From: Alphaproteobacteria bacterium
GTDB lineage: Bacteria > Pseudomonadota > Alphaproteobacteria > CAAHEQ01 > UBA3637
Length of the DNA: 54,312 bases
Direction: 5' to 3'
Assembly (NCBI GenBank): GCA_017467335.1
Contig: JAFTSJ010000041.1
Coordinates: 1 to 54,312 of the forward strand
The translations under genes were made by a program, and so were the position numbers. The notes under the pieces were generated by a model. It was given only the letters and a program-made list of their open reading frames with translations, searched no databases and was not told the origin of the DNA. The number at the start of each line of letters is the position of its first letter. The stretch's first letter is position 1. Shown in pieces: positions 6,796-15,674 of the stretch.

Positions 6796-6997
6796 TTAAC
6801 CTCTACCTACACATATACAAAGGTTAATTATATACATTTTCTTTACGATTAACTGACATTGATGTCACTTAATGAAACAAAACTTCGGTTTTGATAAAAT
6901 CGAGGTTCATCTTCTTAGCCACTTAAAATAATAATAAAAAAATTTTATCAATTTAAAAACGGTTTTACATATCAAAAGAAGTACGACAAAATTCTTT
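6796..6997 (+). repeat. Direct repeat copy 2 (~202 bp)
   Basis: Same orientation as 1315-1517, offset 5480 bp over the core. It ends abruptly at ATTCTTT, where homology to copy 1 stops and a headless coding fragment begins. This marks one boundary of the repeat-bracketed segment. Confidence 0.95.
6848..6873. other. Candidate recombinase crossover site, copy 2
   Basis: Identical to the 26-bp palindrome at 1368-1393, including the asymmetric TG core, and in the same orientation. Recombination between the two would remove a 5480-bp circle carrying the small genes and the whole nucleotide operon. It would leave the recombinase gene and one repeat behind. Confidence 0.5.
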
Positions 6998-7002
6998 TTT
7001 TT

Positions 7003-7156
7003 ACTAAACCTAAAGATATCTATGGCTTATCAAGAGATTTTTTGGATTTAAGTAAAAAATATTATATGGAGTATAATCAAGAAAAACAACCACAAATAAT
7101 ATCTCAAAGACGACACTTTCCACTTTCATTTACAAAGGGTAATATCCATGAAATTG
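7003..7156 (+). pseudogene. C-terminal fragment of a truncated gene
   Basis: Directly after repeat copy 2, an open frame encodes about 50 residues (T-K-P-K-D-I-Y-G-L-S-R-D-F-L-D-L, later R-R-H-F-P-L-S-F-T-K-G) and stops at 7154-7156, overlapping the decarboxylase start by 9 nt. There is no start codon with a ribosome-binding site. The 5' part appears to have been replaced by the repeat. The overlap suggests it was once the upstream partner of the decarboxylase in an operon. No family is recognised. Confidence 0.5.
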
Positions 7157-8824
7157 AATAAGTATTTTGGCTCTTATAAAAAATCTAATGTTAGTTATTT
7201 GTTAAAACTGATCAAGCAATATGAGGCATCTATAGCCGAATACACGAATTATGAATATCCTTTTTTTAAAGGTATACAAGATTTTCACTATATTGATTAT
7301 ATCAAAAATTGTGAATTGAACTATGAACAAATGGAACCCAATGAAGTGTTTAAGTACATTTCTCCGTTATATCAAAATATTCCGAATTGGATAAATCCGG
7401 GGACAATGATTAACGTTATTCCTCCTGTAAATCTTGCCTCGCTGGCGGGTGTCTGTTTTACAAATATTTTTAATCCCAATTTTGCAGAGGATCATTACTG
7501 TGGTAAGCTTTTAACAGCCGAATTAGAGGTTACAAAATATCTGAGTGATTTGCTTCAATGGGAGTGGGAAAAAGCTCATGGCATATTTACTTTTGGTGGT
7601 AAGGGAACAAACTTATACGCTACGAAAATCGCATTAAACAAGGCTGATCCAGACAATATGAATAATGGTGTGACAGCAGATAAATATTTTATGATTACCA
7701 GTGCAAAAGCACATCCATGCCATTATGAAGTTTGTAATTGGTTGGGTATAGGAATTTCAAACTGTATAGAGGCACCTTGCGATGAGAATGATTGTATTAT
7801 CATGGATTCATTAGAAAAAATAATTTGTGAAAATATAGAAAAAGGAAGGACCTTTTTGGGCTATAATATCAATGGTTGCAGTACGGTGGAGTATGCGATT
7901 GATCCTATCAAAAAAATCTATGACTTAAATAAGAAAATTGTGAATAAGTATGAATTAAAGTATGTACCTCACATACATGTAGATGCCGTTTTAGGTTGGG
8001 TTTGGTTATTTTTTAATAAGTATGATTTTAAAGCTAATCCTTCCGCTTTTTCAAAGAGTGATTTAATTAAAATAAAAAGTCTGGCTGAAAAGGTTTCTGA
8101 AATGAAATATGCAGATTCTGTCGGAATAGATTTCCATAAAACAGGTTTTTGTCCATATACATCAAGTATATTTTTAGTTAAAAACAGGCATGATTATTTT
8201 ACACTGAATCCCAAAAAATATATTGAATACGCAGATTATTATTGGGGGAATTATGCACCATTTGAAACTTCCTTAGAATTAACACGGGCGTCATCCGGAG
8301 CCATTGCCGCACTTATTAGTTTAAAAACTTTAGGTATTAAAGGATATTGTGAAATTATAGGAACTCTTTTTTCCTCTTCTGAATATTTCAGAAAACAATT
8401 GGCACGTAATCCTTTTGTTGAAGTTATAAACAAAGATACAGAAGGACTAGCTACGCTTTTTATAATAAAACCGCCTAAATATAAAGATAAAAATTTGGAT
8501 GATATAAAAACGTTAAATGAATCACAGATAAGTGAAATTAAAAATTATAATATAAAATATGGGGAGTATATCAAGAAGCTAGGGCTTGAAAATAAAGTTA
8601 GTTTCACCTACACATCATCCCGTAGTTATGTCTTAAAAGGAACGAATATAAAAATTGGAGCCTTAAAAATATATCCTCTTTCGGTTTTCCTGACAAGAAA
8701 CGTTGCGAAAAGACTCCTAAAAGAAATGGTTAAAAGTATAGATAATTTTATACAAGAAGAAACTCAAATAAAATTCTCTGAAAATAAATATTTGCCAGAT
8801 GATATGGTTTACAAAGAAAAATAA
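7148..8824 (+). CDS. PLP-dependent group II decarboxylase-like protein
   Basis: The 558-aa fold-type I PLP enzyme of the glutamate/aromatic amino acid decarboxylase group has F-G-G-K-G-T-N-L near 150 for phosphate binding. H-I-H-V-D-A-V-L-G-W (about 276-285) contains the Asp that pairs with the pyridine nitrogen. G-I-D-F-H-K-T-G-F contains the Schiff-base Lys331. The family decarboxylates amino acids; this member's substrate cannot be read. GGGT lies just before the ATG, inside the truncated fragment. It lies immediately outside the repeat-bracketed segment and may originally have been co-transcribed with the lost gene. Confidence 0.82.
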   Translation: MKLNKYFGSYKKSNVSYLLKLIKQYEASIAEYTNYEYPFFKGIQDFHYIDYIKNCELNYEQMEPNEVFKYISPLYQNIPNWINPGTMINVIPPVNLASLAGVCFTNIFNPNFAEDHYCGKLLTAELEVTKYLSDLLQWEWEKAHGIFTFGGKGTNLYATKIALNKADPDNMNNGVTADKYFMITSAKAHPCHYEVCNWLGIGISNCIEAPCDENDCIIMDSLEKIICENIEKGRTFLGYNINGCSTVEYAIDPIKKIYDLNKKIVNKYELKYVPHIHVDAVLGWVWLFFNKYDFKANPSAFSKSDLIKIKSLAEKVSEMKYADSVGIDFHKTGFCPYTSSIFLVKNRHDYFTLNPKKYIEYADYYWGNYAPFETSLELTRASSGAIAALISLKTLGIKGYCEIIGTLFSSSEYFRKQLARNPFVEVINKDTEGLATLFIIKPPKYKDKNLDDIKTLNESQISEIKNYNIKYGEYIKKLGLENKVSFTYTSSRSYVLKGTNIKIGALKIYPLSVFLTRNVAKRLLKEMVKSIDNFIQEETQIKFSENKYLPDDMVYKEK

Positions 8825-8866
8825 TATTTTATTTATCCTTAGGTAAACAAATAAAGAAAAGATATT

Positions 8867-9127
8867 TTGTATTTATCATTATATTGCTGTTTTTTTGTTC
8901 TAACGATAACATTCAATAATGGTATTTTTATTCTTTTAGCGGCCATTTTAGGGTTATTGCCATATTGGTTATATAAATTAAAAGTAAATCGATTTATAAA
9001 ACAAGTTCATGTTGCGGTTTTTCCTCTTATTTTTAATTTTTTAGATAAGGTAAAAATAACTAATCCTGTTATCTCAAAAAAAATGATATTGAAAAGCCAT
9101 TTATTTCATTATGCTGATTACAACTAA
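8867..9127 (+). pseudogene. Membrane-protein fragment
   Basis: An 86-codon frame with a TTG start and no convincing ribosome-binding site encodes two hydrophobic segments (about 2-30 and 45-60) joined by L-P-Y-W-L-Y-K-L-K-V-N-R. It looks like the C-terminal end of a larger transporter-like protein rather than a complete gene, and lies 42 bp after the decarboxylase stop. No family is assigned. The rest of 8825-9323 holds only terminators. Confidence 0.35.
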
Positions 9128-9193
9128 ACCATTAGAGTAATAAAATCATACTATTTTAGTTCGTGTATTATGAGAGTTGACTAACCTAAACCG

Positions 9194-9220
9194 AAAAGTC
9201 GCTTTTAAAGATGACTTTTT
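9194..9220 (+). terminator. Probable terminator downstream of the decarboxylase region
   Basis: AAAAGTC (9194-9200) pairs with GACTTTT (9213-9219) and a short T-run is included. The internal sequence CTTTTAAAG can fold further. Confidence 0.55.
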
Positions 9221-9272
9221 CTGAATTTTCATAAAATCAAAGTTTCTTATAGAAAACAAAGATAAAAAATAA

Positions 9273-9301
9273 AATGCCCATCTCGACAGAAATAGGGCAT
9301 T
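9273..9301 (-). terminator. Terminator of the HD-domain gene
   Basis: On the minus strand AATGCCC and GGGCATT are separated by 15 nt and followed by a T-rich stretch. It lies 22 bp beyond the stop at 9324. Confidence 0.75.
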
Positions 9302-9323
9302 AAACTTTCATGAGAAAAATTTA

Positions 9324-9929
9324 TTAGCTAGCTCGGCCACCGTTAGACAGTGTTTGTTGCATGGCTATAATTTTTCGTAACCCTTCCTCTTTTGTTTGAA
9401 CCGCAATCTTATAAAGTTCCGGATTTACATCTTTTAAAGCATCAACCATTATCATTCGTGTTTGAAAATATTCTTGATGCCAAGATAACGGTTTTTTAGG
9501 ATTAGGTTTATCCCTGGAAGTTTGAAAATTCATAATTTTTTCAGCCAGTAAAATTTCTTGTGCCTGAGGAGACAATGTCTTTGCCCATTCAGCTTTTTCT
9601 TTCCATTGTTCTGTTTTTGTTTTATTTTCATCTTCCGGTTCAGTCATTAACTCTTGAATGACAGACAAAACCTTTGAACCTGCAATTTGTTCAATTTGTT
9701 CCGCTGTTAAAGGAGCAACACCTTCTGCAATTCGCTTTGTTTCAAAACATTTATGTAAAAGAGAAGCACATACAACAATATCTTTTTCTTCACCCTTCAA
9801 TGTGGAATGTTCTTTTACTAACTTAGTTGTACCTTTAACCTGATCTAACATAACCATCCCACCACCATAGATAACTCCTTCATGTAAACGAGTGGCATAG
9901 TATAAAGCTTTATTTTCCAGTTCCGTCAT
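9324..9929 (-). CDS. RelA/SpoT-type HD-domain protein with degenerate metal site
   Basis: The 201-aa protein follows the layout of small ppGpp hydrolases (Mesh1-like/SpoT N-terminal HD domain). It has an early Y-A-T-R-L-H-E-G (about 10-18), the helix C-A-S-L-L-H-K-C-F-E-T (54-64), and L-A-E-K-I-M-N-F-Q-T near 130, matching the usual L-A-D-K-x-x-N. In active enzymes the HD pair reads H-D-x-x-E-D; here it is H59-K60, and the E-D pair is reduced to E63-T64, so the metal site is probably lost. It may be a ligand-binding remnant or regulator. Purine-rich AAGGAAA precedes the ATG. It stands alone; 9930-10205 contains no gene that I can see. Confidence 0.7.
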   Translation of the reverse strand: MTELENKALYYATRLHEGVIYGGGMVMLDQVKGTTKLVKEHSTLKGEEKDIVVCASLLHKCFETKRIAEGVAPLTAEQIEQIAGSKVLSVIQELMTEPEDENKTKTEQWKEKAEWAKTLSPQAQEILLAEKIMNFQTSRDKPNPKKPLSWHQEYFQTRMIMVDALKDVNPELYKIAVQTKEEGLRKIIAMQQTLSNGGRAS

Positions 9930-10205
9930 TTTATTTTCCTTTCAATGTTATCAAAACAATATCAGTCTATGATGAAAAAATAAATTTGTCAAGACTTTTT
10001 AATTGGGGGCGTTTTTTCCTGCTCCGGTAAGTTTGAAAAAAAACGGGTCTTTTATTTTCTATTCAAGTATAATCGGATAAATTTTGCATTGTACCATTAT
10101 AAACAATTTAGAACCGAAATTATCTGTCAGACTAGAATAGAGACGGTATCATTTCTATCTCGTTAAGTATTCATCTTTTGTTTTAGGTAAAATCAACGCT
10201 TGAAA

Positions 10206-11009
10206 TTATTGATTGGAATCAATAACCATTTGTTCAAATTGTTCTCCTATCAAAGCACCACGATGTAATTTGCCGTTTATAATTAATATAGGAACACCTT
10301 CCAACTTTAATTTGTTAACCAACTGTTCTGCAATATCCATTTGTTTTTGAATTTTTGGAGTGTTGGCATCGGCTTGTAATTGTTGTGTGTTGATACCTAA
10401 TTTTTCAGCAAGGGTCAATACTTTTTGCGTTGTTGTTTTTCCGGGGGTACGAAGAACAGCATTATATAATTGTGAAAACATACCTTGTTCTTGAGCCGCC
10501 ATTATTAACCAAGTTGGTGCTAAACTTTCTGGAAATATCGGTGTATGGACTAAAACTAATCGGACATTAGGAATGGAATTATTTTCAAACGCTTCTTGGA
10601 AAAGACGGGCTGTTTTCATACACCAACTGCAATTATAGTCAAAAAATTTAATAATCACAAATTTGCCTTCCGGATTACCTTCTGAATAAATAACGTCATT
10701 TTGAAGTATTTGATCGATAATAGCCGAATCAACTTGAGTGTCTTCATTTAAATTTAAAGAAACATGAGCCGGTTTTTGAATATCTTTATAAGGTAATTTA
10801 CCCCCATCAACGATTTCATAAGAATTATGAGTATCATCGGATGAAATCGGTGAAACACGATTTGTTGTTGATAATCTGAATGATATAATACCTATGCAAC
10901 ATAAACAGAAAATAAAGAAAACCAATATATGTTTTTTATGTGATGGCAGTTGTTTCGAAAGCGATTCATTGTTTGATATGGGTTTTTGTGTGTGTTGATT
11001 GTGGTTCAT
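10206..11009 (-). CDS. Membrane-anchored DsbA-like thiol-disulfide protein
   Basis: The 267-aa protein has a cytoplasmic basic N-terminus and one transmembrane segment (about 28-46), followed by a periplasmic thioredoxin-like domain. The active site N-C-S-W-C lies at about 126-130, in F-F-D-Y-N-C-S-W-C, and G-V-P-I-L-I-I-N-G near 240 holds the cis-Pro. This layout resembles the DsbA-like (BdbD/Com1) oxidases that introduce disulfides into exported proteins. The Cys-rich surface proteins at 47897-50806 and 53076 onward are plausible clients. AAGGAAAA lies before the ATG. Confidence 0.85.
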   Translation of the reverse strand: MNHNQHTQKPISNNESLSKQLPSHKKHILVFFIFCLCCIGIISFRLSTTNRVSPISSDDTHNSYEIVDGGKLPYKDIQKPAHVSLNLNEDTQVDSAIIDQILQNDVIYSEGNPEGKFVIIKFFDYNCSWCMKTARLFQEAFENNSIPNVRLVLVHTPIFPESLAPTWLIMAAQEQGMFSQLYNAVLRTPGKTTTQKVLTLAEKLGINTQQLQADANTPKIQKQMDIAEQLVNKLKLEGVPILIINGKLHRGALIGEQFEQMVIDSNQ

Positions 11010-11083
11010 TTTATTTTTCCTTACAAAATGGTTAGATTATCTTTCAACTTTACATTTTGATAATTAAAAGTCAAGAAGAACAA

Positions 11084-11680
11084 TTATTTTGAGTTCATTT
11101 TTTCTTTTAAAGTCCATTGGCGATTATCCCAAATTAAATGCAAAACGGTTCCATTTTCAATATGAGGTATGTCATGTCCTAATGCTAATAACATTTGAGA
11201 TAATAAAATACCATGACCGCTAACAGCGATATGTGTATAATTTGTTTTTTCAGCGTAATCGTTTAAGGCTTCAAACAGACGTGTGCGAACGTCTGTTTTG
11301 CTTTCTCCGCCAACGAAACGCATATCTTGAAAATCAGGGTGAGATGACCGCCATTGTTGGTATTTTTCTTGAAATTTTTCTTGAACAACCGTGTAATGAA
11401 GACCTTCAATTTCTCCGACATTGACCTCCGTTAAACGATTATCTGTTTTAAACGGTAAATTAGGAAAGTGTTTTAAAACTTGTTCAGATGTTTGTAAAGC
11501 CCGTTTCAAAGGAGAAGAAATTAAAATATCCAACGGATATTGACGTAATACGTTACCAATATGAAATGCTTGGACTATCCCTGTTTCTGTTAAAACGGAA
11601 TCATTGGTTTGTCCTTGAATAAACCCGTTGATATTATAAGTTGTTTGTCCATGTCGAAATAAAAAGAAATGTTTTTCCAT
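11084..11680 (-). CDS. Histidine phosphatase family protein
   Basis: The 198-aa protein has the R-H-G motif at 9-11 (F-R-H-G-Q-T), whose His is phosphorylated during catalysis. S-S-P-L-K-R-A-L-Q-T is at about 56-65, E-V-N-V-G-E-I-E-G near 87, and the second His motif S-G-H-G near 154. This is the phosphoglycerate mutase/alpha-ribazole phosphatase branch of small-molecule phosphatases. The substrate is not decided by sequence. It is divergent from the glycosyltransferase gene at 11775 and probably separately transcribed. Confidence 0.9.
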   Translation of the reverse strand: MEKHFFLFRHGQTTYNINGFIQGQTNDSVLTETGIVQAFHIGNVLRQYPLDILISSPLKRALQTSEQVLKHFPNLPFKTDNRLTEVNVGEIEGLHYTVVQEKFQEKYQQWRSSHPDFQDMRFVGGESKTDVRTRLFEALNDYAEKTNYTHIAVSGHGILLSQMLLALGHDIPHIENGTVLHLIWDNRQWTLKEKMNSK

Positions 11681-11774
11681 AAAAAGTATATATCATCAAT
11701 AACAATAAAAATCAATTGATTTTTATATGCGTTTAATTTACAATCTTATGTTAAGGATAAATGGGGGAGAGAGA

Positions 11775-12869
11775 ATGGGACAATATATCAATCGGTTTGT
11801 ATGGGCATTTATTGTATTTTGCTTGTCAGGATTGTGTTCTTTTTTTTGTTTATCTGTTTATGATACATCTCATAATAACGAAATACCGATTGTTTTAGCA
11901 TTTAACAATCAATATGCGTTGGGAGCAGGGGTTACAATCGCCAGTATTATAGAACACGCTGATAAAGATGATAAATTGGTTTTTTATATTTTGGAAAAAA
12001 ACGTGTCCTCTTTTTATAAGGAAAAAATTGAACAATTAAAAAAATTCAGACCGTTTGAAATTCATTGGATAACAGTTCATCATTTAATACCGTCTCATTT
12101 GAATTATCCCACATATTATCGTTATTTGTTAGGAGAGCTTTTTCCACAATATAAAAAAGTGATTTATATGGATGTTGATGTGTATGTTTTTTCTTCTCTT
12201 AAATCTTTTTACAATCAAAATATAGACGGTTATTATATTGCCGGTGTTGAAGATATGCACGGGGCACAACATACGACATCATGTCATACCAGAACGTTTA
12301 ATGCCGGTGTTATGCTTGTCAATATTGATATGTGGCGAAAAAATCACATTTTTGAAAAAGCAACGGATAAAGAATATCAAAAATACGATCGTTTTCAGAA
12401 AGACCAAACCGTCTTAAACTGTCTTTTTAATAACAGCGTATTATGGTTATCTCCTATGTATAATTTTCACCATTCCTGTCAAGTAAAAAGACCGGTTTTT
12501 TGTGCTTACGGTTATAATCGGTATTCTATGGAAGAAATACAAAACGCACAAAAAAACATGCTTATTTTTCATTATATTATAGAAGGAAAACCATGGAATA
12601 TAGGCCCGAATTATATGAAAACAAATGATTTTTTTAAAACATTGGAACGGTATTTGAACGGATATTGGGTGGATAACCATACGATTTTACTGAAACAGGA
12701 TAATCAGGAAGTGTATCAATTTCCCGGTAAATTAAAGGGAAAAATTGTTTACCAAAAAAACGGTCTTGAAAAAATAATATTTGAAGATGGTACCATTCAG
12801 TATTTGAAGCAGCAAAATAATCAGGGTGTGATTGAATATAAAAGAGTTTCTAAATCTGTCGTACAATAA
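11775..12869 (+). CDS. Membrane-anchored family 8 glycosyltransferase
   Basis: The 364-aa protein starts at 11775 behind GGGGGAGAGAG; upstream in-frame starts lack such a site. An N-terminal helix (about 7-29) anchors it. The GT8 domain shows the nucleotide-sugar motif Y-M-D-V-D-V-Y-V with DxD at about 132-134, then F-N-A-G-V-M-L-V-N-I-D-M-W and the late H-Y-I-I-E-G-K-P-W. GT8 enzymes are retaining galactosyl- or glucosyltransferases, often for lipopolysaccharide or stress-associated glycans. The last ~70 residues are a hydrophilic tail. The N-terminal anchor is unusual for LPS-core GT8 enzymes. Confidence 0.87.
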   Translation: MGQYINRFVWAFIVFCLSGLCSFFCLSVYDTSHNNEIPIVLAFNNQYALGAGVTIASIIEHADKDDKLVFYILEKNVSSFYKEKIEQLKKFRPFEIHWITVHHLIPSHLNYPTYYRYLLGELFPQYKKVIYMDVDVYVFSSLKSFYNQNIDGYYIAGVEDMHGAQHTTSCHTRTFNAGVMLVNIDMWRKNHIFEKATDKEYQKYDRFQKDQTVLNCLFNNSVLWLSPMYNFHHSCQVKRPVFCAYGYNRYSMEEIQNAQKNMLIFHYIIEGKPWNIGPNYMKTNDFFKTLERYLNGYWVDNHTILLKQDNQEVYQFPGKLKGKIVYQKNGLEKIIFEDGTIQYLKQQNNQGVIEYKRVSKSVVQ

Positions 12870-12880
12870 AATATGTACAG

Positions 12881-12912
12881 TGTTATTCGAATAACAGCCC
12901 CCCCTTTTTTAT
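12881..12912 (+). terminator. Possible terminator after the GT8 gene
   Basis: TGTTAT (12881-12886), loop TCGA and ATAACA (12891-12896) are followed by a C-run and six T. The stem is short. Confidence 0.45.
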
Positions 12913-12964
12913 TTGTTCGGTTTTTTGTATCGCTATATTATTTATTTGTTTGTGTTTAAAATGA

Positions 12965-12993
12965 TTGACAAAAATAAAATATGATGATACAAT
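12965..12993 (+). promoter_or_regulatory. Sigma70-type promoter of the seven-module gene
   Basis: TTGACA (12965-12970) and TACAAT (12988-12993) are separated by 17 bp. The start codon at 13027 follows about 26 nt after the expected start site. Confidence 0.8.
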
Positions 12994-13026
12994 GAAACGT
13001 CTTTTGTGTTATTTAGAGAGGGAAAA

Positions 13027-15231
13027 ATGCCGTCAATCCAGTATAATCGAAAACATTTATTGATTCCGCTTGTTCATAATCCGGATGAATTTTACACAGT
13101 ATCCGAATTAACTCTTTTACTGGGGGAAAAGAAAAACTTTAAAACGGTTTTGTATAATTGGGTCGTACCTGATTATTTACATGAACGGTTTGAAACAATC
13201 AGAAACGGTGAACAAGTTCAAGAACCGATTATTTATCAAGGGGCAACCGGTTTAGGTACAAAATCATGTTATATTTTGAAAGAAGCCGTTCCGTCATTTG
13301 TCAAGGCTCATCGAACTGAATTAGAACAAATGGGTATTTCTCCCGATATTTTATACATTGTTGAAAATGATTTTGAACGGATTTCAAAATATTCCAAAAA
13401 TGACTATGTCCGTTTGTGGAATCTTGCTATGAAATTTACAAGAAACAGTAAATCAATACAACCGATTATTGATTTTATTTATCAAAACTTGTTAACGGCT
13501 ACCTATACAACCCAAAATAATGCAGGACAGCAAGAAACACAAAAAATGTTTGTAACATGGGTTCCGACTGTTGGCACGCCTCGTTTCTTTTTAAAACGAG
13601 AGGCTTTATCTGCTTTTACGAAACAATTCGGCTCTGTTTTAAAAGAAATCGGACGACAGGCAGATAAAGAATCAGAAATTGTTTCTCTGCGTTATTTATC
13701 TCGTCAGTTAAGCACGCAATGCAGTGTTTCGGATACCGATTTAAAACAGTTTATTATGGAACATTGTTTAGATGATACCTATATTGAAACTGATGAGAAT
13801 GGAAATAAACACGTTCAAAAAATCTTTGAAGTTGGTAAGATTAACGAATTACATATTCGAAAAAAAGGCATACAAACATTTGTTCAAAAACATCGGTCTG
13901 TTTTGGATGAATTGGGTTTAAATTGTGTTTCTCATATTGCAGATGGTGTTCAAAAAATTGATAAACCCAAAGATATGCTAACCATTCAACAATTAGCAAC
14001 CAGATTGGGATGTGCTAAAAATTATGATATGTTTTATAATTGGCTGATGGAACATTTAATGAATGCCGTGATTGAGAAAGTAAATGCTAATGGTGAAATA
14101 ACAACTCGGCGATTATTTGTTCCGTACTTATGGAATGGAGAAAAACGGTATTATATTACAAAGAAAGACTTAAAACAGGTCGTTTTTCGATATAAAGATG
14201 AATTTTTGAAAATGGGTGTTGCTCCGGAATTGTTGGATGAATTAGCCGGTATCAGTAAAGTACGTAAAAAAACAAAACAAATGATTTCTTTTTATTATTT
14301 TTACCCTATGCTATCGCAGCAAACACGTCAACACGGTGAAACAACTCAAATGATTTTAGAACGCTTTGGTAATGAAACATATCCGGAAGTTGACAAAAAT
14401 GGTCAATCATACGATGCCTTTATTTTTGAACGTGTTCAGTCTAAATCGGCATATAGAACAGTTTTCAGAAATGAAAAAGCAATGCGTTCCTTTGTTTCCA
14501 AACACCGTGATTTTTTAATTGAACGGGGTTTTAATCGTTTTGTTATCATGGATTTTTTAGGTGAAAAAGCCATCGAACCGTTGACAGATGATTTAATGCC
14601 ATTGGCTCAAATGGGACAAGTGTTACATTGTGCTGATTATGATATTATTCATTGTATTCGAGAAAAATATTTAGATGAAACATATCCGGCTACGGATGAA
14701 ACGGGGCAAGCAGTTGAAAGGGATATGTTTGTATGGGCCGGTGTTAGAAATAAAGGTGTTGGCTGTATTTGCATTCGCAAAGAAGCGATACCTTATTTGG
14801 TTGAACGTCATCAGGAAGAATTAAAAGTTCGTCCGATTATTGTTGATGAGTTGTGCGGTCGTGTTCAAATTGTGCCAAAAACACCTGATTTATTCAGTAT
14901 TCCTGAAATCTGTACATTGTTAGGTAAAAAATCAGCCGTTTCTATACGAAAATTTGAAAAATTTATCAATGAATCATGTGTAGATACTCTTTTTATCCCC
15001 GATACAGATAATAAACAAGAACAACAACCGCTTTTTACATATGCCCGCCGACCGGATAACGGTCAGGTTGTTATGTGTATCAGACAAGAAGGCTTGTTTT
15101 CATTTTTAAAACAATATGCAAGTCAGTTAGATATAACGGATTTAAATTTAAAGAAGGCCCGTCAACATCTGAGACACGTATTAACGCATAAAGAAATTAA
15201 AAGCATTATAAACAATCAGCATACATTATAA
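13027..15231 (+). CDS. Seven-module repeat protein of unknown function
   Basis: The 734-aa cytoplasmic protein starts at 13027 behind GAGAGGGA; the GTG at 13006 lies upstream of that site. It is built of about seven diverged copies of a ~95-residue module. Each module opens with a short helical, HTH-like segment (T-V-S-E-L-T-L-L-L-G; T-I-Q-Q-L-A-T-R-L-G; S-I-P-E-I-C-T-L-L-G). Next comes a link like D-x-T-Y-x-x-T-D-E-x-G, a beta strand containing F-x-x, and a basic end like R-K-E-A-I-P-Y-L-V-x-R-H. There is no signal peptide or membrane helix. The modules resemble DNA-binding or scaffold repeats, but no family is recognised. It has its own strong promoter. Confidence 0.8.
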   Translation: MPSIQYNRKHLLIPLVHNPDEFYTVSELTLLLGEKKNFKTVLYNWVVPDYLHERFETIRNGEQVQEPIIYQGATGLGTKSCYILKEAVPSFVKAHRTELEQMGISPDILYIVENDFERISKYSKNDYVRLWNLAMKFTRNSKSIQPIIDFIYQNLLTATYTTQNNAGQQETQKMFVTWVPTVGTPRFFLKREALSAFTKQFGSVLKEIGRQADKESEIVSLRYLSRQLSTQCSVSDTDLKQFIMEHCLDDTYIETDENGNKHVQKIFEVGKINELHIRKKGIQTFVQKHRSVLDELGLNCVSHIADGVQKIDKPKDMLTIQQLATRLGCAKNYDMFYNWLMEHLMNAVIEKVNANGEITTRRLFVPYLWNGEKRYYITKKDLKQVVFRYKDEFLKMGVAPELLDELAGISKVRKKTKQMISFYYFYPMLSQQTRQHGETTQMILERFGNETYPEVDKNGQSYDAFIFERVQSKSAYRTVFRNEKAMRSFVSKHRDFLIERGFNRFVIMDFLGEKAIEPLTDDLMPLAQMGQVLHCADYDIIHCIREKYLDETYPATDETGQAVERDMFVWAGVRNKGVGCICIRKEAIPYLVERHQEELKVRPIIVDELCGRVQIVPKTPDLFSIPEICTLLGKKSAVSIRKFEKFINESCVDTLFIPDTDNKQEQQPLFTYARRPDNGQVVMCIRQEGLFSFLKQYASQLDITDLNLKKARQHLRHVLTHKEIKSIINNQHTL

Positions 15232-15326
15232 TTTGATAAAGATACCACATGGGGGTATTTGTATGCTGTTGACAAGGGATTGATGTATTTTATGCAATCG
15301 GTTTTGTGATGAATAAAGATATGCCG

Positions 15327-15527
15327 TTATTCATACGTTTTTATATGTGCCGGATGTTTAGGTGCGTTTTGTTTAAGAGGGACTTTTTGCATTTGAGCTG
15401 TTTGATAGGACGTAACAGCTCCACCGATAAGAGCCCCGAACAAACCGGCAATACAGACCCAATGCCATATATCGTGTTTTGTATTTTCTTGTTTTTTTAA
15501 AAATTCAGTAAAATCTTTATCAGTCAT
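15327..15527 (-). CDS. Small single-pass membrane protein
   Basis: The 66-aa protein has a charged N-terminal half (D-K-D-F-T-E-F-L-K-K-Q), then one transmembrane segment (about 21-41: W-H-W-V-C-I-A-G-L-F-G-A-L-I-G-G-A-V) and a basic tail. AAAAGGAAAC sits correctly before the ATG, which favours this strand over the overlapping plus-strand frame. It is convergent with the seven-module gene and divergent from the flavodiiron gene. No family is recognised. Confidence 0.65.
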   Translation of the reverse strand: MTDKDFTEFLKKQENTKHDIWHWVCIAGLFGALIGGAVTSYQTAQMQKVPLKQNAPKHPAHIKTYE

Positions 15528-15674
15528 TTGTTTCCTTTTGTTTATATTTTATTGATACCATATTGAATGAGATTTGTCAAACGATATTAAATCAGTTGAA
15601 AGGTGGTACTTTTTATGATACCATTTATTTTGTTCAAAAATAACTCATTTGTATAAAAAAGGGGATATACAATC

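Noticed and set aside
1315-6997. Classical insertion sequence or transposon
   Set aside because: The ~200-bp repeats are direct, no transposase is present and no terminal inverted repeats were found; site-specific excision fits better.
10010-10060. G-rich patch suggestive of a small RNA
   Set aside because: No stable hairpin with T-run and no match to known small RNAs; left unannotated.
15306-15500. Plus-strand frame over the small membrane protein
   Set aside because: The opposite strand has the better ribosome-binding site and a coherent transmembrane segment.
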